Below, piece by piece: positions 1 through 5,666 of a DNA stretch of 6,614 nt (position 1 is the first letter of the stretch; each line of letters begins with the position of its first letter). The notes beneath the pieces are model-generated. The model was given only the letters and a program-made list of their open reading frames with translations, made no database searches and was not told the origin of the DNA. Source of the DNA: JANMEX01 sp043744175. Lineage in GTDB: Bacteria; Pseudomonadota; Alphaproteobacteria; Rhizobiales; Rhizobiaceae. The stretch is taken from NCBI GenBank assembly GCA_043744175.1, contig JAYTVD010000071.1:1-6614 (forward strand). Reading direction: 5' to 3'. Both the position numbers and the translations under genes were made by a program.

Positions 1-1448
1 CATGGCTTTGTCGCCACCTTTTCCACAAACTTGCCGATGGCATAGTCGGTATAACGCACTGCGCCATCACGGCCGGACATGGCAGGATCAATCTTGCCCG
101 CTGGATAGGTGAAAGGCCGATGGTTAGTCGTGTTCATCACAATGCTGTAGAAATTCTTGCCATCCGCAAATGACTTATCAGCCTCGGCAATCGTGAAGTC
201 ATAGAGATCTTCATCGGCCACGCCCCAGGCATTGGAAAAATGGATGGTGTCCGCGGGCATGTCGCCTTGGTCGTGCTTGGTGTACCCATTGCTCACAAAG
301 AAGCCGTTCATATTGTCAAAGAAACCATGTCCACCGTAAAGGAACTTCGCCTCATAGCCGCGGTCCATCAAGACGCCGCCAATCGTTGCAAGATTATCAC
401 TACCCTGACGGCGCAAAATCGACTGGCCCGGCGTCGGCGGCACGGAGAGCGAAACCGCTTCCAGCCCGCGCACTGTGCGCGTTCCCGTCGCGCGCATGTT
501 GGACATGAACAGCCCTTCGGTGGACAAGCGGTCCAACACTGGCGTTAACCCTTGCGTATTGCCCCCTTCAGTCATGAACCGAAAGCTGAGGCTCTCCATC
601 GTAATCTGGATGACATTCTTGCGCTGCATTGGCCCGACGCGAACGATCTTACGCTCCACCACGCTGGCATCCTGCGTTGTAACCGGCACACCATCATTGG
701 CATAATTAGCCTTCACCAGCGCCACCGCTTTGGCATCATCAATAGTCGGATAGAATTTCTTGAATTCAATCTCATTGTTGAAAAACGCATAGACAAAATT
801 ATAAACGCCGTTCGAACCAAGCTCTTTGGCGGTCGCATTGGCAAACGTATCGGCCAGCTTTTCACCAGTCACAAAATAGGCGCCAAACGCCACGGCAACT
901 GTGAGAGCAAAAACTGCTAGACGATGCAGGAATGCGGGCAGCACTTCAAATCCGGCAAACAGCGGCTTGCGCGCAAAAAACGCAATTGCCAACCCGACGG
1001 CAAACGCCATGGCCAGCAGCGGATAGACCGGATAGCTCTCAAGAATATTGCCCAGCACTTCCTGCGTATAAATCAGGTAATCAACGGCAATGAAATTGAA
1101 GCGCGTCGTAAACTCATCCCAGAAAAAGTATTCGCCGCAGGCCTGAAAAATCATCAGGAACGCCATTACGGCAAAAGCAATAAAGCCAACCGAGCGGTCC
1201 AGCTTCCCGCCAGCCCATGTCTTGGGCAGCAGCAACGGAAACACCATAAACACAGGCGCAGCGATCATCACCACCACCAAGTCGTACCAAAAGCCGGTAA
1301 AGAACGGCAGCAAGAAGTCCGTTCCGCTCAAAGACTTATGCGCAACAATCGCTAAGAACAGCCGAATAAGCGTGTTCGCCACCAAAAATAACAGCCCATA
1401 GGGCAAAAGGCGGCGCACCATGAGGTGTAACGAAGTTATAAAGCTCAT
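1..1448 (-). CDS. LTA synthase/MdoB-family phosphoglycerol transferase, N-terminal part (runs off left edge)
   Basis: The frame is open from the start to base 1, giving 482 residues with no stop; the C-terminus is outside the window. About five hydrophobic segments (near residues 12-36, 48-75, 88-103, 139-160, 173-193) precede an extracytoplasmic alkaline-phosphatase-superfamily (sulfatase) domain from about 275. Visible marks are ITMESLS (Glu284, likely metal ligand), GTRTVRGLEA (Thr325 or Thr323, likely nucleophile), YGGHGFFDNMNGFF (371-384) and NTTNHRPFTYP (439-449, His443 likely binds substrate). The later Asp-His metal motif would lie beyond the edge. Known relatives transfer phosphoglycerol to lipoteichoic acid in Gram-positives or to periplasmic glucans in Gram-negatives; in an alphaproteobacterium a glucan or lipid headgroup acceptor is the better guess (inference). 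The start is uncertain. ATG 1448 has a weak GGA 8 nt upstream; in-frame ATGs at 1457 and 1496 would add 3 or 16 residues. An in-frame TGA lies at 1511-1509. Confidence 0.88.
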   Translation of the reverse strand, partial: MSFITSLHLMVRRLLPYGLLFLVANTLIRLFLAIVAHKSLSGTDFLLPFFTGFWYDLVVVMIAAPVFMVFPLLLPKTWAGGKLDRSVGFIAFAVMAFLMIFQACGEYFFWDEFTTRFNFIAVDYLIYTQEVLGNILESYPVYPLLAMAFAVGLAIAFFARKPLFAGFEVLPAFLHRLAVFALTVAVAFGAYFVTGEKLADTFANATAKELGSNGVYNFVYAFFNNEIEFKKFYPTIDDAKAVALVKANYANDGVPVTTQDASVVERKIVRVGPMQRKNVIQITMESLSFRFMTEGGNTQGLTPVLDRLSTEGLFMSNMRATGTRTVRGLEAVSLSVPPTPGQSILRRQGSDNLATIGGVLMDRGYEAKFLYGGHGFFDNMNGFFVSNGYTKHDQGDMPADTIHFSNAWGVADEDLYDFTIAEADKSFADGKNFYSIVMNTTNHRPFTYPAGKIDPAMSGRDGAVRYTDYAIGKFVEKVATKP

Positions 1449-1523
1449 CAGTGGCATCCATAAATGGTTCAAATCAGAACGCTGGCTTACCCGCATGGGC
1501 AACGTTATTCAAGCACACGCAAA

Positions 1524-1542
1524 CAGGGCCGCGAAGGCCCTG
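1524..1542 (-). terminator. Hairpin, possible weak terminator after the UPF0314 gene
   Basis: A perfect 7-bp GC-rich inverted repeat (CAGGGCC / GGCCCTG, 5-nt loop TTCGC on the minus strand) lies 86 nt downstream of the UPF0314 stop. On the minus strand it is followed by only TTTGCG, so the U-tract is poor. It could end the upstream transcript or form a structure in the 5' untranslated region of the phosphoglycerol transferase gene. Confidence 0.4.
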
Positions 1543-1564
1543 ATGAACTAGTCGGCACGTATAG

Positions 1565-1580
1565 TGACAGCAATGTGTCA
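1565..1580. promoter_or_regulatory. Operator-like dyad TGACA-N6-TGTCA
   Basis: Perfect 5-bp inverted half-sites separated by GCAATG lie in the 180-nt gap between the UPF0314 gene and the phosphoglycerol transferase gene. On the minus strand the dyad overlaps a TTGACA hexamer and abuts TATAC, but these are only 12 nt apart, too close for one sigma-70 promoter. A weaker pair, TTGCTG (1573-1568) and TAGTTC (1550-1545) with a 17-nt spacer, overlaps the same dyad. The site would suit a dimeric repressor of the leftward gene; the regulator is unknown. Confidence 0.3.
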
Positions 1581-1627
1581 AATCCGCCGGCAAATGCGCA
1601 CGGCTAGCCTTACTTTTTTGTAAGGTT

Positions 1628-2200
1628 CTACGGTCTGGCGCTGATGGCGGCCTGCCACTCTTTTACGGCATCAAACGGATGAACCAGCATCAAAACGTTC
1701 AATGTCAGATTATCGCGGATCATATAGCCTGTGCCGAGTTCAAAGAGTATCGCGATAGCAATAATCCATTTCACTGGCAGCTTCGACGCCAGGAAAAATC
1801 CGAGAACCATAAACAAAATATCGCAGGTAGAATTCAAAACGCTATCGCCGAAATAGTCGAGTGAAATGGTCGCCTCACGATAGCGATTGATAATGAAACT
1901 TGAGTTTTCAAATATCTCCCAAGCGCCCTCAATCAAAATCGCCAATGCCAGCCGAAGTCCAAGAGGCAGCTTGCGGGCGACAAGATACATCAGTCCGAAA
2001 AACAGGAAGCCGTGGATGGTATGAGACGGCGAATACCAGTCAGAAATATGCTGTGAATTTTCCGAGCTGAACACCACGCCATGCCAGAGTTTCACATAGC
2101 CGCATTTGCAAATTAGCAAGCGCCCATTGGCATACAATATCGCCGCAATGCCCGCGATAAGGCCAATATTCAACGCCCAGAATTTATGTGATTTAGTCAT
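1628..2200 (-). CDS. UPF0314 (DUF2585) family membrane protein
   Basis: This 190-residue protein has the recognisable pattern of UPF0314/DUF2585, a family of unknown function that I know from Rhizobiales and relatives. Hydrophobic segments lie at about 7-24, 62-76, 82-96, 126-141 and 145-163. The most family-like parts are CKCGYVKLWHG (31-41, a Cys-x-Cys pair), SSENSQHISDWYSPSHTIHGF (45-65), EGAWEIFENS (91-100) and NRYREATISLDYFGDS (105-120). His51, Asp54, His60, His63, Glu91, Glu95, Glu98, Asp115 and Asp119 lie in or beside membrane segments; metal or headgroup chemistry is conceivable, but that is inference. The length is about usual for the family. The start ATG is preceded by GAGGGCGGGAACCT, which holds a purine-rich ribosome site. 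The gene follows the CDF pump by 54 nt on the same strand and is probably in its transcript. Confidence 0.85.
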   Translation of the reverse strand: MTKSHKFWALNIGLIAGIAAILYANGRLLICKCGYVKLWHGVVFSSENSQHISDWYSPSHTIHGFLFFGLMYLVARKLPLGLRLALAILIEGAWEIFENSSFIINRYREATISLDYFGDSVLNSTCDILFMVLGFFLASKLPVKWIIAIAILFELGTGYMIRDNLTLNVLMLVHPFDAVKEWQAAISARP

Positions 2201-2254
2201 AGGTTCCCGCCCTCGTTACGTGAGGTTACCTATACTGAAAAGTGTAATGAAACT

Positions 2255-3148
2255 CTAAACTGCAAAGCCGCCATGTTTGACCTTATGTTCGGGCTCAACA
2301 TGGATGAGCACCGAAACATCCGACATTTCCTCCTTCAACGCGTTTTCAATGCGGTCGCAAATATCATGCGCTTCCGAAACCGTCATGCTGGCGGGCACAA
2401 CCAGATGAAATTCCGCAAAGCGAACGGACCCAGCCTCGCGGGTTTTCAAATCATGAAACTCAATCGCCCCTGCCGCGCTCGCAGATATCGTGGCGCGGAT
2501 TTTCTCCTGCTCGCCGCTTTCCAGCGCCGTGTCCATCAACCCCTGAACAGAGCCGGAAATCACCCGCCAGCCTTGCCAGAGAATGTTCACAGCCACCACC
2601 ATGGCCATCACAGGATCAAGCCACACCCAGCCCGTTACCAAGGACAGTAACAATCCCGCCAATACCCCGATAGAGGTAATCACATCAGTGTTTATGTGCA
2701 TTCCATCGGCAATCAGCGCTGGCGAGCGGGCCTTGCGGCCTGTGCTAATAAGAATATACGCCCACACCGCGTTCACTGCCGCAGACGCGGCATTAATCGC
2801 CAAGCCAAGTACGGGAGCTTCCAACATCTTGGGCGCACCAAGCGCAAACCACGCCTCGCGAAAGATGAGGACCGCCGCCAATACAATTAGAACGCCTTCG
2901 GTAACGGCAGAAAAATACTCCGCCTTATGATGCCCGAACGGATGGTCATCATCGGCCGGCTTATGGCTGAGGCGGATGGCATACCATGCGACGCTCGCGG
3001 CAATGACGTTCACAATGCTTTCCAGCGCATCCGACAAAAGCGCCACCGAGCCTGTGACATACCAAGCCACAAATTTCATGCCCATCACAAGAATTGCCAC
3101 CGCGATGGACGCGGCAGCGAGACGGCGCACTGTGGCCTTAACGCTCAT
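2255..3148 (-). CDS. Cation diffusion facilitator (CDF) metal efflux transporter, FieF/YiiP-like
   Basis: This 297-residue protein matches the YiiP/FieF layout: six membrane segments (about 12-32, 35-57, 82-100, 113-135, 153-172, 176-196) and a cytoplasmic dimerisation domain from about 205. It should export a divalent cation (Zn, Fe, Mn or similar) from the cytoplasm by proton antiport as a homodimer. Transport-site residues are D40 in LLSDALES and H151/D155 in DGMHINTD. The site-B region PADDDHPFGHHKAE keeps D66, H69 and H73. The cytoplasmic ligands H232, H248, H261 and H283 fall at the same numbers as in E. coli YiiP, with E285 replacing Asp. The second acidic residue of the YiiP DxxxD motif is Ser44 here, with Glu43 beside it, so metal specificity cannot be read off. 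The start lies 3 nt after the trpE(G) stop, with AAGG upstream inside that gene, so translational coupling is likely. Confidence 0.9.
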   Translation of the reverse strand: MSVKATVRRLAAASIAVAILVMGMKFVAWYVTGSVALLSDALESIVNVIAASVAWYAIRLSHKPADDDHPFGHHKAEYFSAVTEGVLIVLAAVLIFREAWFALGAPKMLEAPVLGLAINAASAAVNAVWAYILISTGRKARSPALIADGMHINTDVITSIGVLAGLLLSLVTGWVWLDPVMAMVVAVNILWQGWRVISGSVQGLMDTALESGEQEKIRATISASAAGAIEFHDLKTREAGSVRFAEFHLVVPASMTVSEAHDICDRIENALKEEMSDVSVLIHVEPEHKVKHGGFAV

Positions 3149-3151
3149 GGC

Positions 3152-5332
3152 TCAAGCCTTCGGCTTGCGGCGCGGCATATGCGCCACGACATTTTCAATC
3201 ATCCGCATACCGGCATTGCCGCCCAGCGTCATGATGGATTCCGGATGGAATTGCACGGCGGCAATCGGCTCTTTATCATGTTCAAACGCCATGATAACGC
3301 CGTCATCAGTCTCTGCCGTCACACGGAATTCCTTCGGCAGGCGGACTGGATCGGCAAAGATCGAATGATAGCGCCCGACAGTCACCTCCTGCGGTAGCCC
3401 CGAGAAAATGATGCCGTTTCTTGAAACGCGAATGCGCGATGGTTTGCCGTGCATCGGCACATGCAAATGGCGCAGCTCGCCGCCATAGGCCTCCGCCAAG
3501 GCTTGCAGGCCCAAGCACACACCAAATATCGGCAGATCCCGCGCCCGCGATTTTGTTATCGTCGCCTTGCAATCAAAATCCTTCGGCGAACCGGGACCGG
3601 GCGATAACACCACCAAATCCGGATCAACCTGATCGAACACAGCATCCGATACAGGCGAGCGCACAGTCGTCACTTTCGCGCCGGTCTGGCGGAAGTAATT
3701 GGCCAGCGTGTGCACGAAGGAATCCTCGTGGTCCACCAGCAAAATGTTGACGCCTTCGCCCACCTTGGCCGCGCTCTCCACGCCGCCTGCCGCATTGCCC
3801 TTCGGGGCTTCGCGAATGGCTGAAATCAAGGCAGACGCCTTCAATTCCGTCTCCGCCTCTTCCTCTTCCGGTATGGAGTCAAACAGCAGCGTCGCCCCTG
3901 CCCGCACTTGCGCGATGCCTTCCTTGATGCGGATGGTGCGCAGCGTCAGGCCCGTGTTCATGTCGCCGTTAAAGTGGATCATACCGACCGCGCCGCCATA
4001 CCAGGCGCGCGGCGACTTTTCGTTTTCCTCAATAAACCTCATCGCCCAGAGCTTCGGTGCGCCGGTCACAGTCACGGCCCACGCATGGCTGAGGAACCCG
4101 TCAAAGGCATCCATGCCTTCGCGCAGGCGTCCCTCAATATGGTCCACCGTATGGATCAGCCGAGAATACATCTCAATCTGCCGACGGCCGATAACCCGCA
4201 CCGAGCCCGGCTCGCAAACGCGGCTTTTGTCATTACGGTCCACGTCCGAACACATGGTCAGTTCAGACTCGTCCTTCTTCGAGTTGAGCAACTTCAAGAT
4301 TTGTTCACTGTCAGAAATCGCATCATCGCCGCGCTTGATCGTTCCCGAAATCGGGCATGTCTCAATGCGCCGCCCGTTGACCCGCACAAACATTTCCGGC
4401 GACGCACCAATCAAATATTCGCCCGCGCCCAGATTGATGAAGAACGAATAGGGCGACGGATTGATGACCTTCAAGCGGCGCGAAATTTCAGGCGGCTCAG
4501 TCTGACATTGCTCATAGAAAGTTTGGCCGGGAACAACCTCAAACAAATCACCGCGCTTGAAGCTGTCCATGGCCTTCACCACCAGCTTTGCATATTCGCC
4601 CGGCGTATGGTCGCCGCGACCTGGGTCCACCGTGCTTGGCACAAACGGCATGTCCGCCGTTTCGCGCGAAAGCCCATGCGTGGACTTACCGTTAAACTCA
4701 AACTCATAGCGCTGGTGCCATGCCTTGGCCGAATAATGGTCCACCACCAACACTTCATCCGGCAAAAACAGCACCATGTCGCGCTGGTCATCGGGACGCT
4801 GCAATTTGAATTTTATCGGGTCAAACTGGAAGCACAAATCATAGCCAAACGCGCCGTAAAGCCCAAGCTCCGCATCCGTGCTGGAGAAAAACAGCGCCAC
4901 AATCGAGCGCAAAACCGTAAACACCGAAGGGATGCGCGAGCGCTCTTCCTCGGTGAAAGCGCGGTTCGGCTCCAGCACACGCACGGTGATTTTGTCGGCT
5001 GTTACCGCCGTCACCTCAATATCCGCAGTCGCCCGCAGCACTTCCGCAATCCACGGCAGCATCACCTGCCCGCGACCGTTCAGTGCTTCAATCTTCAGAT
5101 CATGCCCGCGAGACGTAATCATCACCGGCGGATTGGCAATGGCCGTATCCCAGCGCGTGTAGCGGCCCGGATATTCATAATTTGACGAAAACACCGCCCC
5201 GCGCCGCGAATTCAGCAAATCCACATAGGCTTCAATCGCCCCGGCATATTCCGTCGGCACTTTTGCGCGATTAACGCTGATGCCGCCGCCGGTTTCATAC
5301 TGTTCCGAACCATCATCCAAAGTCACGACCAT
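3152..5332 (-). CDS. trpE(G): Fused anthranilate synthase, components I and II
   Basis: This 726-residue fusion catalyses chorismate plus glutamine to anthranilate, the first step of tryptophan synthesis, in the cytoplasm. The N-terminal part has the rhizobial TrpE(G) signature GAVFSSNYEYPGRYTRWD (45-62), probably in the feedback-inhibition region. The chorismate-binding domain (about 240-505) carries NPSPYSFFINLG (291-302), IGASPEM, CPISGT (326-331), ESELTMCSDVDRND (355-368), HTV (394-396), VTGAPK (422-427), GGAVG and RAGA (477-480). After a linker (about 505-527) comes a class I glutamine amidotransferase: LLVDHEDSFVHTLANYF, LSPGPGSP (576-583), GVCLGLQ with nucleophile Cys606, and FHPES with His696 and Glu698. 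All catalytic motifs are intact and the length fits the fused family. The start is fixed by an in-frame TAG immediately upstream; TTGGA lies 7 nt before it. A Trp attenuator controls the gene. Confidence 0.97.
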   Translation of the reverse strand: MVVTLDDGSEQYETGGGISVNRAKVPTEYAGAIEAYVDLLNSRRGAVFSSNYEYPGRYTRWDTAIANPPVMITSRGHDLKIEALNGRGQVMLPWIAEVLRATADIEVTAVTADKITVRVLEPNRAFTEEERSRIPSVFTVLRSIVALFFSSTDAELGLYGAFGYDLCFQFDPIKFKLQRPDDQRDMVLFLPDEVLVVDHYSAKAWHQRYEFEFNGKSTHGLSRETADMPFVPSTVDPGRGDHTPGEYAKLVVKAMDSFKRGDLFEVVPGQTFYEQCQTEPPEISRRLKVINPSPYSFFINLGAGEYLIGASPEMFVRVNGRRIETCPISGTIKRGDDAISDSEQILKLLNSKKDESELTMCSDVDRNDKSRVCEPGSVRVIGRRQIEMYSRLIHTVDHIEGRLREGMDAFDGFLSHAWAVTVTGAPKLWAMRFIEENEKSPRAWYGGAVGMIHFNGDMNTGLTLRTIRIKEGIAQVRAGATLLFDSIPEEEEAETELKASALISAIREAPKGNAAGGVESAAKVGEGVNILLVDHEDSFVHTLANYFRQTGAKVTTVRSPVSDAVFDQVDPDLVVLSPGPGSPKDFDCKATITKSRARDLPIFGVCLGLQALAEAYGGELRHLHVPMHGKPSRIRVSRNGIIFSGLPQEVTVGRYHSIFADPVRLPKEFRVTAETDDGVIMAFEHDKEPIAAVQFHPESIMTLGGNAGMRMIENVVAHMPRRKPKA

Positions 5333-5382
5333 CTAAAATTCCAACCTTCGTAATCGCAGCTCTAAACCGGAGCATCATAAAC

Positions 5383-5412
5383 AAAAAGCCGCCCGGGGTT
5401 TCCCGCTGCGGC
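5383..5412 (-). terminator. trp attenuator terminator (3:4 stem)
   Basis: On the minus strand, GCCGC-AG-CGGG, a loop of AAAC, then CCCG-G-GCGGC form a 9-bp GC-rich stem with a small 2x1 internal loop. TTTTTGTTT follows immediately, so this is a good intrinsic terminator. It sits 50 nt after the leader peptide stop and 50 nt before the trpE(G) start, the expected place for an attenuator. Confidence 0.9.
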
Positions 5413-5461
5413 CTCTAAATTCCAAAACAAACATACCAACAATATGCTGCCGAGCCGCGAT

Positions 5462-5506
5462 TTAAGCGACCCGCCACCAACCATTGATACGTACATTGTG
5501 TTTCAT
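5462..5506 (-). CDS. trpL: trp leader peptide
   Basis: This 14-residue ORF encodes MKHNVRINGWWRVA and ends in TAA. Tandem Trp codons at positions 10 and 11 (5479-5474) stand directly before strand 1 of the attenuator stem. The S. meliloti leader is also 14 residues long and carries consecutive Trp codons near its end. No convincing Shine-Dalgarno sequence precedes the ATG. The predicted transcription start falls at or next to the A of the ATG, so translation is probably leaderless. Confidence 0.9.
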   Translation of the reverse strand: MKHNVRINGWWRVA

Positions 5507-5513
5507 GGGCTTA

Positions 5514-5542
5514 CGACTAGCGGCAAATGGAATTGGTTTCAA
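5514..5542 (-). promoter_or_regulatory. Probable sigma-70-type promoter of trpL-trpE(G)
   Basis: TTGAAA (5542-5537) and TAGTCG (5519-5514, overlapping CTAGTC) are separated by 17 nt on the minus strand. The -10 element ends 7 nt before the trpL ATG, so transcription should begin at about the first base of the leader peptide. The -35 matches the consensus well and the -10 only partly. Its position directly in front of the attenuator is the main support. Confidence 0.6.
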
Positions 5543-5549
5543 CTGGTTT
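5534..5549. repeat. Direct repeat TGGTTT, 10-bp period
   Basis: TGGTTT occurs at 5534-5539 and 5544-5549, one helical turn apart, and the first copy overlaps the trp -35 element. It could be a regulator contact site or chance; no known operator is recognised. Confidence 0.25.
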
Positions 5550-5601
5550 TGAAAAACTAATAAATTCCAGTGCACGAATATGTGACCGCACGTGAGTGAC
5601 G

Positions 5602-5644
5602 ATTGATTTTTCAAGTGGCACTTACTGCGCTACTGAAAATCAAT
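5602..5644. repeat. Interrupted inverted repeat upstream of the thioredoxin gene
   Basis: ATTGATTTTTCA (5602-5613) and TGAAAATCAAT (5634-5644) form 11-bp arms with one bulged T and a 20-nt spacer that itself contains AGTGGCACT. The right arm ends 10 nt before the ribosome binding site of the thioredoxin-like gene. The repeat may be an operator or an mRNA hairpin. I could not pick out a convincing -35/-10 pair for the rightward genes here. Confidence 0.4.
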
Positions 5645-5654
5645 TTCCCCTAAT

Positions 5655-5660
5655 TTGGAG
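5655..5660 (+). promoter_or_regulatory. Ribosome binding site of the thioredoxin-like gene
   Basis: TTGGAG stands 6 nt before ATG 5667. It decides the start, because the in-frame TTG at 5655 is part of this site and would otherwise add four residues ahead of the signal peptide. Confidence 0.8.
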
Positions 5661-5666
5661 CCTGCC

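Larger units (their letters stand above)
5383..5506 (-). ncRNA. Tryptophan attenuator leader RNA (rnTrpL-type)
   Basis: Three mutually exclusive pairings can be drawn. Stem 1:2 pairs GGGTCGC (5472-5466) with GCGGCTC (5458-5452), 7 bp including two G-U pairs, loop TTAAATC. Stem 2:3 (antiterminator) pairs GCGGC (5458-5454) with GCCGC (5412-5408), extended by TC with GA across one bulged G. Stem 3:4 is the terminator. Strand 1 starts right after the two Trp codons, so a ribosome stalled there would block 1:2 and favour the antiterminator. With ample tryptophan the terminator wins, releasing an RNA of about 124 nt. In Sinorhizobium meliloti the equivalent released RNA and its peptide have been described as acting in trans; whether that holds here is inference. 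Confidence 0.87.

Noticed and set aside
240..1355. Several plus-strand open frames at the left end
   Set aside because: They overlap an uninterrupted minus-strand phosphoglycerol transferase frame with clear family motifs; their products are basic and featureless.
1569..1600. tRNA-like stretch (TCAAATCC followed by GCCGGC)
   Set aside because: No acceptor stem, anticodon arm or D arm can be fitted around it.
1608..1625. Inverted repeat CCTTAC-T6-GTAAGG just after the UPF0314 stop
   Set aside because: The T run lies in the loop, not after the stem; the stem is only 6 bp, so it is not an intrinsic terminator on either strand.
3908..5185. Long plus-strand open frame (425 codons) opposite trpE(G)
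   Set aside because: It is the antisense shadow of a fully motif-supported gene; its protein is Arg/His-rich with no domain pattern and no ribosome site was identified.
5603..5614. FNR/FixK-like box TTGA-TTTT-TCAA
   Set aside because: The half-sites are 2 bp too close for the TTGAT-N4-ATCAA consensus, and the sequence is explained by the larger inverted repeat.
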